NCBI RefSeq assembly: GCF_900156605.1
Contig: NZ_FTOA01000004.1
Span: 372,001 to 436,000, forward strand
Direction of reading: 5' to 3'
From: Insolitispirillum peregrinum
Lineage (GTDB): Bacteria; Pseudomonadota; Alphaproteobacteria; Rhodospirillales; Rhodospirillaceae
Length of the DNA stretch: 64,000 bases
Made by a program: the position numbers and the translations under genes
Shown: positions 26,755 through 35,594 of the stretch, piece after piece
Layout: each line of letters begins with the position of its first letter
Position numbering within the stretch: the stretch's first letter is position 1
Notes under the pieces: model-generated
The model's input: the letters and a program-made list of their open reading frames with translations, nothing else
The model's database searches: none
Told to the model about the DNA's origin: nothing

Positions 26755-29232
26755 TTACCCCGCCAGTGCCTGATCGTTCAGCGCCAGCAAGCGGCCCTGC
26801 CCTTCCAGCCGGGCGGTGATGGTCAGCAACCCGACCGGCTGTGATCCCGCCGGGACCTCGATCAGCAGATGCGGTTGCGGCCCACTGGCTGCGAACAGGC
26901 CCCGCTCCACCGTCACATTGGCCCCCTGAATCTGCCCCAACGGCAACAGGACCGGTTCAGAGTCCGCCATCGCCTTGGCGGCTGTCTTGCCACCGGACCA
27001 CATCAGCGACTGAATCTGCCCCTGCGGGGCCAGCTCGTCCAACGGGATGGCAACGGTGGTCTTTGTCCCACCGGCAGAAACCGGAATCCGCAGCCGCAAC
27101 AGGTTCTCTGCCGTCCGCAGACAGGACACCGTGACCATCTGCGGCTGTCCGTCGGTGATCAGCATCAAGGATGCCGAACCACAACGGGCTTCGCCGAACA
27201 CGTCGCCGGGCATCAACCCGGCGGTAAACAGGCTGTACAGATAGCCATGCTGCGGCGACACCATCGCCAGACTGGCCGCAGGCCACATCAGGCGGCTGTT
27301 GGCCCTGAACAGGGACAAGGCCGATTTGCCTGCCGCCAGCGCCTCGCTGATCGGCACATCCAGCAACGGCAATTGCACCTGCGACCCCAGATTGACATCC
27401 AGCTTGATGTCTTTCAGCAGCAGCAATTCGTCATCGGTCGGCACCAGCAACAGCCGCATCAAGGCGATGCTGCCCCAGACCCGCAGGTGCGCCGGGTCGG
27501 CCAGAACGTGATCCCACAACGCCGGGGGCAGCGCCTGATGCTGGCGGATGAAGTCATACGTCCCCTGCCGGATTTCCTCGCACAATTGCAATTGCGCCGG
27601 GTCGCGCGGATCGTCTTCGCGGATTTCCACGCCATCGGCATCATAGGCGCTGACCGAGCCTTCGGGGGCACTGCAAATCTGCTCCAGAATCGCCACGTTG
27701 CGCCGCAGGGCCAGCGAGGTATGCGGGGCGATCACCTCGTCGCTCAGCATCCCCACCGCGCTGTCGTCATCGGCCAGCCCGGAAAAGCCCTCGCCGGCCA
27801 GAATCATGTAGGCCCCGTGCAGGCGGATCGGCAACCCTTGCTGGTCAAACACTTTGCGCAAGGCGTGCTGCACCGTCCCGCCATAGCCGACATCGACCAG
27901 CAACAGATCGGTATAGCTGTCGAGGTCCGGCATCTGCCGACGCAGATAGGCCAGCAGGCTGGCGCGAACGCTGTCGGTCACTGCCAACAGTTCGTCAGAA
28001 GACAACAGCGCGGGCAAGGCGCGGGCAAAGTCCTTGCCGCTGGCGGTACCACCGGGCTGGCGGGCAAAGTACTGCGTGATGGCCGGGATCGACCTTTTGA
28101 AAAATCCCTCAAGCACCGCCGCGCTCACCCCCGGCACAGCGTGAAAGAATCGTTCCAGTCCTGTGTGATCATAGCTGCCCGCGATCACCGCCACCCGCCG
28201 GTTGATCGCCAGATAGGCGGCAGGAGGGTGTCCCCTCTGCTGCCAGACCCGCAACGGGAAAAAGCCATCACGGGCGAGAAACGCCACCCCTACCCGCCGG
28301 GGCGCCCCGTCGGCAGTCGGTTCAGCCTGCAAGGCCGCCAGCCGCTGTTCCACAAAGCGGTCAAAGGCCAACATCACCGGGCCCATGGTCAGTGCGCCAA
28401 TCTGCCGCAGCGGATTGCCCTCGGGCAACATTGCCATCACCCGCCGCCGCAAGGCTCGCACGCCGCCATCCTGATGCAACGGCACGCCGAACGAGGTACA
28501 GAACAGGTCGCGGACATGCGATTCACGCTGATAGACACTGGCCTCGGCCGGGCTCATCTGCGGACAGTAAAAGGAGCGCATCCCCAATGCCCGCGCCGGT
28601 TTGATATCGGCAGACGTGTTATCGCCAATGTGCGCCGCCTGCTGCGGTTTGACCTTTTGTTCCGTGAGATAAAGCTCCAGCAGACCGTTGCCTTTGCCTT
28701 TGGCGTAATCGCACGAGGCATAGAGGAAGTCCCAGCGCAAGCCCGGCACACAATGGGTCAGCAAGTCAGCCAGCCAGTCCCCTGGCCAGTAAATGTCCGA
28801 GATGAACCCGACCTTCACCCCGGCCTGTTGCAGGGCCAGATACAGCGCCAGCGCCTGATCGTGCACAAAGCACAGCTCTTTTTCAGCGGCAAACTCGGCC
28901 ACTGCCAACAGCTCGCGCTGACTGCTTTTCAGCCCGAACGGCTGCGGCGGGAAATGGCGGTAAATGTCACTGATCGAAACGTCGTGCCGGTCGTGGTACT
29001 CCAGCGCTTCGTAGCGGGCTTCCTGCTCGGCATTCTGGCGGTATTGCAGGTAGTTACGGGCCTTTTGCCCGTCGCCGTCAGCGGTCGGCAGGTGATGGTA
29101 CGCCCGCTCGTACACCCCCACCGGCAGGGCGCAGCGCCGCAGCAGAAAGGTGTCAAACACATCAAAGGAAAAATGCGTGATTTCTCCACGCGCAATCAGC
29201 GGCTCGAGGTCCGCGAAAACAGGAAACTTCAT
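26755..29232 (-). CDS. Large HAD-superfamily hydrolase-like protein (COG5610-like)
   Basis: An 825-residue protein. The N-terminal HAD domain (about residues 1-240) has FSFDVFDTFLLRR (nucleophile Asp motif), VGFISDIYWPG (motif II Ser) and AHIGDNTSADIKPARALGM (motif IV Asp pair). A second domain contains VAFLARDGFFPLRVWQQRG and LLLVDVGYGGTVQHALRK. The last ~200 residues are beta-rich and look like a carbohydrate-recognition or accessory region. Similar proteins are found beside glycosyltransferase genes, but no such genes are nearby here. ATG 29232 (MKFPVFADLEP) has GAGAG upstream; a further upstream extension is not conserved in character. Substrate unknown. Confidence 0.8.
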   Translation of the reverse strand: MKFPVFADLEPLIARGEITHFSFDVFDTFLLRRCALPVGVYERAYHHLPTADGDGQKARNYLQYRQNAEQEARYEALEYHDRHDVSISDIYRHFPPQPFGLKSSQRELLAVAEFAAEKELCFVHDQALALYLALQQAGVKVGFISDIYWPGDWLADLLTHCVPGLRWDFLYASCDYAKGKGNGLLELYLTEQKVKPQQAAHIGDNTSADIKPARALGMRSFYCPQMSPAEASVYQRESHVRDLFCTSFGVPLHQDGGVRALRRRVMAMLPEGNPLRQIGALTMGPVMLAFDRFVEQRLAALQAEPTADGAPRRVGVAFLARDGFFPLRVWQQRGHPPAAYLAINRRVAVIAGSYDHTGLERFFHAVPGVSAAVLEGFFKRSIPAITQYFARQPGGTASGKDFARALPALLSSDELLAVTDSVRASLLAYLRRQMPDLDSYTDLLLVDVGYGGTVQHALRKVFDQQGLPIRLHGAYMILAGEGFSGLADDDSAVGMLSDEVIAPHTSLALRRNVAILEQICSAPEGSVSAYDADGVEIREDDPRDPAQLQLCEEIRQGTYDFIRQHQALPPALWDHVLADPAHLRVWGSIALMRLLLVPTDDELLLLKDIKLDVNLGSQVQLPLLDVPISEALAAGKSALSLFRANSRLMWPAASLAMVSPQHGYLYSLFTAGLMPGDVFGEARCGSASLMLITDGQPQMVTVSCLRTAENLLRLRIPVSAGGTKTTVAIPLDELAPQGQIQSLMWSGGKTAAKAMADSEPVLLPLGQIQGANVTVERGLFAASGPQPHLLIEVPAGSQPVGLLTITARLEGQGRLLALNDQALAG

Positions 29233-29409
29233 GCTGTCTCTCACCACACCAGTCTGCAAAATACAGTCCCATCCCATATGCACGCACCACAGTGGTGTTT
29301 CCTGGCGCATTTTTAGCCAGAAAAGAAAAAACAGCCACGCGTCCCCCCTTTTCAAATGCCCGGCCTCCGCTGATACTTCGCACCAGCAGCATCCCCGGAG
29401 TCACACGTC

Positions 29410-29688
29410 ATGCGCACCCCTGCCCTGTGGGCATCCCTGACCCTGTTGCTTTTGACCTGTGGCGGTGCGCCCGCGTGGGCGGTCGATCTCGCCAACACCG
29501 ATACCACGCCCTATCAGGTGGTTATCGAGGAAAACGGTGAACACTTCCGCTTTACCATTGCCCCTCGGGCCGTCCTGTCCGGTATCTGTTCCGACTGCTC
29601 GGTCCTGTTGAGCAACGGGCAGAGCGTCAATGCCGAGGATAACGATCTCATCACCATCAAGAATGGTCAGATGAGTGTTGGCGGATAA
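29410..29688 (+). CDS. Small exported protein of unknown function
   Basis: A 92-residue protein with a clear signal peptide (LWASLTLLLLTCGGAPAWA, cleavage likely after AWA). The mature part is about 68 residues with two Cys close together (GICSDCSVLL), suggesting a disulfide or metal site in the periplasm, and ends in a Gly-rich tail. GGAG precedes the ATG. It lies upstream of terC in the same direction, 67 bases away. No family recognised. Confidence 0.7.
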   Translation: MRTPALWASLTLLLLTCGGAPAWAVDLANTDTTPYQVVIEENGEHFRFTIAPRAVLSGICSDCSVLLSNGQSVNAEDNDLITIKNGQMSVGG

Positions 29689-29755
29689 CGCCAACCGGCT
29701 TTTTGCACAATACGCTTTTTCTGCCGCATCCCTGATGCCGTGAAGGATTTCATCC

Positions 29756-30490
29756 ATGCTTGAACTGCTCACCGATCCAGCCGCCTGGGCCAGTCTGATC
29801 ACCCTGTCGGTGCTCGAAATTGTCCTTGGCATCGACAATGTCATTTTCCTCAGCATCGTCGCCTCGCGCCTGCCGCCCGAACAACGAGCCAAGGCGCGCA
29901 AGATCGGGTTGGCAATGGCCCTGATCTTCCGCGTGGTCCTGCTGGGCAGCCTGAGCTGGATCATCGGCCTGACCGAGCCGCTGTTTACCCTGATGGACCT
30001 TGCCATTTCGTGGCGTGACATCGTGCTGGTCGGCGGTGGCCTGTTCCTGCTGGTCAAGGCAACGATGGAAATCCACGGCATGCTGGAAGGCGGCGACGAG
30101 CACGGGCCGGATGCCGGGCCGCGCCACATCAGCTTTACCTCGGCAGTGATCCAGATTTCCCTGCTCGACGTGGTGTTCTCGCTCGATTCCGTCATCACCG
30201 CCATCGGCATGGCCAACCAGTTGCCGGTGATGATCGCCGCGGTGGTGATCGCCATTCTGGTGATGCTGGTCGCCGCTGAAACCGTCGGCCGCTTTGTCGA
30301 GAACCATCCGACGGTCAAGATGCTGGCACTGGCCTTCCTGCTGGTGGTCGGGATGGCGCTGGTTGCCGATGGTGCCCATTTCCATGTGCCGCGCGGCTAT
30401 GTCTACTTCGCCATTGCCTTCTCGGCGCTGGTCGAAGCCCTGAACCTGTGGGCCGCCGCTGCCCGCAAGAAAAAGCGCGCCCAGCAGTAA
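29756..30490 (+). CDS. TerC family integral membrane protein
   Basis: A 244-residue inner-membrane protein with about seven hydrophobic segments. The family motif with membrane acidic residues is seen twice: SVLEIVLGIDNVIFLSI in the first helix and DVVFSLDSVITAIGMANQ later. TerC-type proteins are linked to manganese export and metalation of secreted proteins, and to tellurite resistance. AAGGA precedes ATG 29756. No Mn riboswitch was recognised upstream. A family A repeat follows about 20 bases after the stop. Confidence 0.93.
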   Translation: MLELLTDPAAWASLITLSVLEIVLGIDNVIFLSIVASRLPPEQRAKARKIGLAMALIFRVVLLGSLSWIIGLTEPLFTLMDLAISWRDIVLVGGGLFLLVKATMEIHGMLEGGDEHGPDAGPRHISFTSAVIQISLLDVVFSLDSVITAIGMANQLPVMIAAVVIAILVMLVAAETVGRFVENHPTVKMLALAFLLVVGMALVADGAHFHVPRGYVYFAIAFSALVEALNLWAAAARKKKRAQQ

Positions 30491-30510
30491 AAGGGGAAAG
30501 GGAACAGGGA

Positions 30511-30560
30511 TGTGGAGCGCTGCTCCACACCTCACCGGGGCCTTGAGGCCCCGGACCCCG
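30511..30560 (+). repeat. Dispersed palindromic repeat, family A, copy 3
   Basis: GTGGAGCGCTGCTCCAC followed by ACCTCACCGGGGCCTTGAGG and the closing CCCCGGACCCCG. This is the most complete copy in the forward orientation and could act as a transcription terminator for terC. Confidence 0.85.
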
Positions 30561-30666
30561 TTTTGTTGATTGTCGTATCCTGTGAGGGCTACGGCAAAAA
30601 AACTCTTGCCTCGGGATTTTTTTTCCCCTACCTTGCCGCTCCTTCCAATGCGGAAGAAGACACGGA

Positions 30667-30741
30667 TGGGGCGTCGCCAAGCGGTAAGGCACCGGTTTTT
30701 GGTACCGGCATTCCCAGGTTCGAATCCTGGCGCCCCAGCCA
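30667..30741 (+). tRNA. tRNA-Gln (anticodon TTG)
   Basis: The acceptor stem TGGGGCG (30667-30673) pairs with CGCCCCA (30731-30737); the discriminator is G and CCA is encoded (30739-30741). The anticodon arm CCGGT-TTTTGGT-ACCGG gives anticodon TTG, reading CAA. The T arm is CCAGG-TTCGAAT-CCTGG. It is a 75-base tRNA, complete, lying just upstream of the nuclease gene. Confidence 0.96.
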
Positions 30742-30988
30742 ACTTCTCAATCATCAATAATTTCAAGCAGTTGCAACAGATCAGGCGGCAGCGGTTGTAC
30801 ACGCTGGCAGGGCGGCTGGGGTTGTAATTTGTGGGTCAGGTTTGGCTTTGAGCAACTGATGCTCAGCCAGCGGCCCTCTCCGATTGGCTAATCCGGCAGG
30901 AGAGTTTCACAAGGTCGGCCTTGGCCACGTCGCCTTGACCATGCACTTTCCCGGCGGAATGCTGGCTGGTCCAGGCAAGGAGGATAAG

Positions 30989-31927
30989 ATGCCCGACGGC
31001 GGAAGCACCAGGATCAGCGCGGATCGTGTCCGGTACATCAAACTCGGCGAAGGCGGCAGCTGGGAGAAGGAATGCTTCGAGCGAGGCATCGTCCGTATGG
31101 GCTACAACACCGGCATCCATTTCGACATGCTCACTGATGCCAACCTTTCCGCCTATGGCAAGACCTATACCGACGCGGATAAGGGCAAGGGCAAGGTTAC
31201 CGAGATCGTCAACGTGGTCCGTATCTTCCGAGATGACCCTGGTGTAATCCTCTGGATCACTTTCTCTGGCCGGCTGCTCCGTTGGTGTTTTCTGGACCCC
31301 GCCTCAGCGTTGGAACGGCACTCCGATGGCAGAGGCACCTTCCGCCGCACCCTGGATGGCTGGCACTCCCGCGACCTAGCGGACCAGCCGCTGCGTATGG
31401 AAACGCTGTCCGGTCACATCACCCAACTTGCTGCCTACCGAGGCACCTGTTGCGATGCCAAGGACCCGGAGTATGTCGTCCGCAGGATCAACGGCGAGCG
31501 TCGCACGGAGGTGGTCGAGGCTGAACGCCTGACTGCCGACCTCCGGCGGGTAATCATATCCATGATGAAACTGCTAACGCCGCAGGACTTCGAGTTGCTG
31601 GTTGATCTGGTATTTTCGGGCAGTGGGTGGCGTCGCCAGGGTGTCGTCGGGAAAACAGAAAAACTGGTGGACATGGAGCTTTGGCTGCCAACGACTGATG
31701 AACACGCCTTCGTACAGGTCAAAAGCAAGGCCAAGCAGCGGGAGTTTGACGAGGAATACGCTGAGGCCTTTACCAAAATGACCCAGTTCGGGCGCATGTT
31801 CTACGTCTATCACTCCGGCCACATCACCTGCTCCGACGATAAGATCACCATCCTCGACCCGGAAAAGTTTGCAGCTATGGTCCTGGACGCGGGGCTGACC
31901 TCTTGGCTCATGCAGCGGGTTGGCTAA
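30989..31927 (+). CDS. Mrr-like restriction endonuclease-fold protein
   Basis: A 312-residue protein. The C-terminal part has the Mrr-type PD-(D/E)xK pattern: LLTPQDFELLVDLVFSGSGW (catalytic-fold Glu region), then DMELWLPTTDEHAFVQVKSK, where the Asp and Q-x-K are the expected metal and catalytic residues. The N-terminal ~200 residues are not recognised and could be a recognition or regulatory domain. AAGGAGG at 30977-30983 fixes the start at ATG 30989. The gene is alone, between tRNA-Gln and a family B repeat, with no methylase nearby, so a type IV-like or solitary defence role is possible but unproven. Confidence 0.75.
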   Translation: MPDGGSTRISADRVRYIKLGEGGSWEKECFERGIVRMGYNTGIHFDMLTDANLSAYGKTYTDADKGKGKVTEIVNVVRIFRDDPGVILWITFSGRLLRWCFLDPASALERHSDGRGTFRRTLDGWHSRDLADQPLRMETLSGHITQLAAYRGTCCDAKDPEYVVRRINGERRTEVVEAERLTADLRRVIISMMKLLTPQDFELLVDLVFSGSGWRRQGVVGKTEKLVDMELWLPTTDEHAFVQVKSKAKQREFDEEYAEAFTKMTQFGRMFYVYHSGHITCSDDKITILDPEKFAAMVLDAGLTSWLMQRVG

Positions 31928-31932
31928 CAATT

Positions 31933-31976
31933 TAGAGCGTTCTCACACCGAGCGAAAACGCTCTGCCCTTTTAGGG
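31933..31976 (+). terminator. Hairpin after the nuclease gene
   Basis: TTAGAGCGTT and AACGCTCT form a stem just after the stop codon, followed by GCCCTTTTAGGGC. It resembles the AGAGC-type palindromes found elsewhere in the window (53262-53304) and probably terminates the nuclease transcript. Confidence 0.5.
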
Positions 31977-32034
31977 CCGTACTTTCCGAGCCGTTGACCG
32001 TCGATGGTCAACTTGAAAATAATCTAACCTTTTG

Positions 32035-32090
32035 TTCTGTCGCATTGTTTTTGCGAAAACCGGTTCCCACTTTTCGCACAATGCTCCAGG
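32035..32090 (+). repeat. Palindromic repeat, family B, copy 2 (second hairpin only)
   Basis: TTCTGTCGCATTG, then GCGAAAACCGGTTCCCAC and TTTTCGCACAATGCTCC: the outer arms GCATTGT/ACAATGC and inner arms GCGAAAA/TTTTCGC pair. It closely matches the copy at 9154-9204, but the leading GATCAGCGTGC-type hairpin is absent. Confidence 0.85.
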
Positions 32091-32124
32091 TGTTTGGTCC
32101 CGTGTACCACGGAGATGGGATGTG

Positions 32125-32168
32125 CGGGGCCTGAAGGCCCCGACAAAGCCATGGAGCAGCGCTCTACG
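32125..32168 (-). repeat. Dispersed palindromic repeat, family A, copy 4
   Basis: GGGGCCTGAAGGCCCC followed by GGAGCAGCGCTCT, reverse orientation, slightly decayed. It sits 18 bases from the 3' end of the glutathionylspermidine-synthase-like gene. Confidence 0.7.
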
Positions 32169-32185
32169 GTTTCCCCCACCTGTTC

Positions 32186-33346
32186 TCAGCGGAAGAAATG
32201 CGGGACGAAGCGGCTGCTGTCCTTGGTGATCAGGCCGTCGTCTTCGCGGATGCACAGGCCGCAGGCCTTGGCCCCAACCATCCACACCCCCAGCACCGCA
32301 TGCCCCCGACCGGCTGCCGCCAACGGAGCGCGGGCCTGCCAGACATAGCCTTCGCTGCCATAGTGGCCACCGCTGGCAGCAACGGTCGAGCCATCGGGAT
32401 CATAGATGGTGACGTTCTCGCCCTCGCGTCCCAGCAGAGCCTTGCGCACCAGCCCCTGCGGAGCCAGCGGTGCCACCGCCGAGCGATCGAAGCTGGCGGG
32501 CAGCAGGTTCGGATGATGGGGGAACATTTCCCACATCTGGGCCAGCAGCGCCTTGTTCGACAGCACCATTTTCCACGCCGGTTCGATGAACGACATGCCG
32601 GCGGCAGCAATGTGGGCGGCGAATTCTTCCTGGGCCAGCCATTCCCATGGATAGAGCTTGAACAGCCGTCGCATCGGCTGTTCCTGCATGTCCACGAACT
32701 GGTGGCGATCCTTGTCCCAGCCGATATCGGACACCGCAATCAGCGACGTTTTGAATCCGGCGTCCTGAGCGCAGGCCTCGATATAGCGCAGATTGCCTTC
32801 GTCTTCGGCGTGCGGCATCACGCATGACAGGTGCAGGGTGCGGCGGGGATCGGCTGACGGCAGGCCGTGCAGCATTTGCGCAAAGCGGTCGGTCAGGGCT
32901 TCGTCCAGCGAATTGAACTGGTCGGCATCGGGAAACACCGCTTCGCGCCAGTGATGCTGCACAATCGCCGACTCGAACAGCGAGGTCGGGGTATCGGCGT
33001 TGTATTCCAGCATCTTGGGCTCGCCGTCGCCGGTCCAGGCAAAATCAAAGCGACCGTACAGGTAAGAATCATCCCGCCGCCAGCTTTCCGTCACCAGCTC
33101 CGCCGCCAGCCCGGTGATGCCGAACAGCGGCAACAGCCGGTCTTCGACCACCGCCTCGACCGCCTGCAGGGCCATCTTGTGCAGGGTGGTGGCGGCATCG
33201 TCCAGCCGGTCGATTTCGTCGAGAGTAAATTCCCAACAGGCGTTTTCGGTCCAGTAGGGCAGCGAATCGATGGTGTGATAGTTCAGACCAACCCGCTCGA
33301 CCTCTTGCCGCCAGTTCGGGCGTGGTGCGCACTGATGACGCTGCAT
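32186..33346 (-). CDS. Glutathionylspermidine synthase family protein (YgiC/YjfC-like)
   Basis: A 386-residue ATP-grasp-type protein. Motifs include YGRFDFAWTGDGEPKMLEYNADTP split across the ATP and Mg site (LEYNADTPTSLFE), SNKALLAQMWEMFP and the late WMVGAKACGLCIREDDGLIT. The closest E. coli relatives, YgiC and YjfC, lack proven glutathionylspermidine synthesis, so a peptide-ligase-like activity on an unknown substrate is the safest call. It lies three bases after the DUF1190 gene on the same strand, as ygiB-ygiC and yjfM-yjfC do in E. coli, which supports the identity. Confidence 0.9.
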   Translation of the reverse strand: MQRHQCAPRPNWRQEVERVGLNYHTIDSLPYWTENACWEFTLDEIDRLDDAATTLHKMALQAVEAVVEDRLLPLFGITGLAAELVTESWRRDDSYLYGRFDFAWTGDGEPKMLEYNADTPTSLFESAIVQHHWREAVFPDADQFNSLDEALTDRFAQMLHGLPSADPRRTLHLSCVMPHAEDEGNLRYIEACAQDAGFKTSLIAVSDIGWDKDRHQFVDMQEQPMRRLFKLYPWEWLAQEEFAAHIAAAGMSFIEPAWKMVLSNKALLAQMWEMFPHHPNLLPASFDRSAVAPLAPQGLVRKALLGREGENVTIYDPDGSTVAASGGHYGSEGYVWQARAPLAAAGRGHAVLGVWMVGAKACGLCIREDDGLITKDSSRFVPHFFR

Positions 33347-33349
33347 GTG

Positions 33350-34117
33350 TCAGCCTCCCCGGCTTGCCGATGATGATGCAGAAGACCCGAAGCCGCCCCG
33401 CGACACCGATGGGCTGGCAATGCCCACCGGCGATGATTTGCGCGATGAGCTGGCATCGGACGAGTTATCGTTGCTGGCTTTGGGGGTGCTGGAAATACCC
33501 CATGCCGAGGTCGAAGAGCGCGGGCTGCTGGTCGAGGTTGAGCCGTCCTTGCCACTGGTCGTCGGCGGGGCGGCGCCGGTCGAACGGCTGCTGCGGCTGC
33601 CAAACCATGAAGAGGACGAGGAACCGGACGACGAAGGGGAATAGGACGAAGACGACGGGCGGGAAGACGACGACGAAGACGACGTATAGGGCACCGACGA
33701 ATAGGACGACGGCCACCACGACGTGCCACTGCCCTTGCGCGGCGGTTCCTGCCATTGCTTGTAAAGCGGCATGGCGGAATAGACCGGGCGACGGTGGTCC
33801 ATCGCCCGGCTGATCATGAAGCCGGTCAACAAGGGGGCCCACAGCGAACTGTTGCTGACCTGACGACAACCGCCAGCGCTGAACTCTCCTTCGCAGGCGG
33901 ACTGGTTCTGAAAGGTCGGTACCGCCGTGGTATCGGACATCACCGCATCATAGGTGTTCCGACACAGCTGCCGGTCCCCCATGCTGGACGCATCGCCCAG
34001 GCACTCGTCCAGCGATCGGTAAGAGCGTGTCTCCTCTGGCTCATCCCTGGATGACCCGGCCCAGTATCCCAATGCCAGAAAGGCCGCCCCGCACAGCAGC
34101 CAAGGAAAGACCTTCAT
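33350..34117 (-). CDS. DUF1190 family protein with a Ser-rich tail (YgiB/YjfM-like)
   Basis: A 255-residue protein with an N-terminal signal or anchor segment (VFPWLLCGAAFLALGYWAG). The DUF1190 core follows: SLDECLGD, RQLCRNTYDAVMSD and QSACEGEFSAGGCRQV, with four spaced Cys typical of the family. From about residue 125 the protein becomes an extreme Ser-rich low-complexity tail with many SSSS runs and ends GSSASSSASRGG. It is probably periplasmic or membrane-anchored. It overlaps functionally with the synthase-like gene three bases downstream. Function unknown. Confidence 0.82.
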   Translation of the reverse strand: MKVFPWLLCGAAFLALGYWAGSSRDEPEETRSYRSLDECLGDASSMGDRQLCRNTYDAVMSDTTAVPTFQNQSACEGEFSAGGCRQVSNSSLWAPLLTGFMISRAMDHRRPVYSAMPLYKQWQEPPRKGSGTSWWPSSYSSVPYTSSSSSSSRPSSSSYSPSSSGSSSSSWFGSRSSRSTGAAPPTTSGKDGSTSTSSPRSSTSAWGISSTPKASNDNSSDASSSRKSSPVGIASPSVSRGGFGSSASSSASRGG

Positions 34118-34195
34118 GCTTCCACTCCCCCGAGGCCTGCCCCGTTCCGGCAGGCCTCCTGCGTCTTTACGCTGCCCGTGCGGGCAGGCTCACCG

Positions 34196-34966
34196 TTATT
34201 TTTTCAGCGCCGCCAGCCGGTCCACCGCCGAACGGCTGTCGGTGGTGCCTTTGCCAGCCGCGTCGTTCAGGGCCTGCTGAACATAGCTGTTGGTCGACGC
34301 CGGAGCGTCCTTCAGCACCTGACTCTTCATCCGCTGGGATTCCGCCTGCTGGCGCAGGGCGGCGGCCTTTTCGGTCATGGCGTTAAAGCCAACCCGCAGG
34401 CCGGTCTGCTGACCGCTTTTATCGCGCAGACCGGCAACGCGGGCGGCCTGTTCGGCCTGAGCCTTGGCGCGGTCGGCGTCGATTTCGGCCCGCTTGAGGT
34501 CACGGCGGGCATTTTCCAGATCAGAGCGGGCCTTTTTCAGCGCCGCACCCTTTTCCTGATAGGCCTTTTCCGCTTCGCGCAGCAGGGCTTCGGCTTCGAC
34601 CACGTCCTGCTTTTCCTTTTCCATTTCGGGAACCAGCTTTTCCAGCAGGTCCACCAGCTCGTTCAGGCCGGTATTGATGGCAGCCTTTTCGGCTTCGGGG
34701 GCGGCCTGCAGCCGCACCTGCAGGCTTTCGGCAGCGGTGAAATGCTGCTGATAGCGCTTCTCGACCGCCTCGAATTCCTGCACTTCGCGGTTATAGGCGG
34801 CGCGCAGCTCGGCAATCAGCTTGCCAGCCGCGTCCAGATCATCTTCCATCACCCGCAGATCAGCCTGAATGGCCGCATCGGTATCGAGCGTTGCCAGCAG
34901 GTTGGTGGCCTCCTGGGCCAGATCACGCGTCTTGATGCCGATCAGGTGCTTCAGAAAATCCAACAT
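34196..34966 (-). CDS. PspA/IM30-like coiled-coil protein (YjfJ-like)
   Basis: A 256-residue, almost wholly helical protein with long charged heptads (AEALLREAEKAYQEKGAAL, RDLKRAEIDADRAKAQAEQ). Its relationship to PspA/IM30 is suggested by composition, length and the neighbours rather than by a strict motif. PspA relatives bind the inner membrane face under stress. The start MLDFLKHLIGIKTRD at ATG 34966 is chosen because the upstream extension looks non-coding. Together with the DUF350, DUF1190 and synthase-like genes it resembles E. coli yjfJKLMC. Confidence 0.75.
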   Translation of the reverse strand: MLDFLKHLIGIKTRDLAQEATNLLATLDTDAAIQADLRVMEDDLDAAGKLIAELRAAYNREVQEFEAVEKRYQQHFTAAESLQVRLQAAPEAEKAAINTGLNELVDLLEKLVPEMEKEKQDVVEAEALLREAEKAYQEKGAALKKARSDLENARRDLKRAEIDADRAKAQAEQAARVAGLRDKSGQQTGLRVGFNAMTEKAAALRQQAESQRMKSQVLKDAPASTNSYVQQALNDAAGKGTTDSRSAVDRLAALKK

Positions 34967-35062
34967 GAGAAAACTCCGCAAAGACGCCGGATACAACAGC
35001 GTGGGACAGGAATGACCCGCATCAAGCGGGCGTGACATCAGATATCAGGGGGCGCGGACGCC

Positions 35063-35443
35063 CTAATAGGTCATCGCCCCGGCGTTCAGGATGCCGATGG
35101 CAATCGACAGGCTGCCGACGAACACCCCGTAAGAGACCTGATTGTTGGTAATTCCATCACGCAAATTGCGCAGAATTATGGCAACGACACCCCAGGCAAC
35201 CAACTGTGTCACCAGAGCAATCCCGCCCCAGGTCAGAAAGTCGATCAGGTCCGAGGTGTGGGCCAGCACCGTGTACAGCGGCAAGGTCAGGCCGATCATC
35301 GTGCCGCCACAGGCACAGGCTGCTGCCGTGTTGCCCTGACGGATCAGGCTCAGTTCCTTGTAGGGGGTGATGACCATATAGGCCCCCATGGCGACGGCAA
35401 ACACCGCCACCGCAGCGCCAAAATACATCAGATAGTTCAACAT
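35063..35443 (-). CDS. DUF350 family membrane protein (YjfL-like)
   Basis: A 126-residue protein with four predicted membrane helices, for example YFGAAVAVFAVAMGAYMVI, GGTMIGLTLPLYTVLA, GIALVTQLVAWGVVAII and VFVGSLSIAIGILNAGAM. The motifs TPYKELSLIRQGNTAAA and NNQVSYGVFVGSLSIAIGIL are characteristic of DUF350/UPF0719. Start ATG 35443. The function is unknown; the neighbours place it in a membrane-linked cluster. Confidence 0.88.
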   Translation of the reverse strand: MLNYLMYFGAAVAVFAVAMGAYMVITPYKELSLIRQGNTAAACACGGTMIGLTLPLYTVLAHTSDLIDFLTWGGIALVTQLVAWGVVAIILRNLRDGITNNQVSYGVFVGSLSIAIGILNAGAMTY

Positions 35444-35594
35444 GCCGTCACACCTTGATTGCGGAGTTTGCCCAGACAGGCCCGCGCACCCTGCCAATTC
35501 AGCATCGCGCGCGCGGCAAAGATCTATCATATCAAGGCGATTGAGGCACTCGCAAAGTCTCCCGTCATGGGTGATAAAAGCACCTGCTGACAGT

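Noticed and set aside
30715-32185. Attachment-site duplication of the tRNA-Gln 3' end
   Set aside because: No second copy of the tRNA 3' end was found downstream of the nuclease gene, so integration at the tRNA is not demonstrated.
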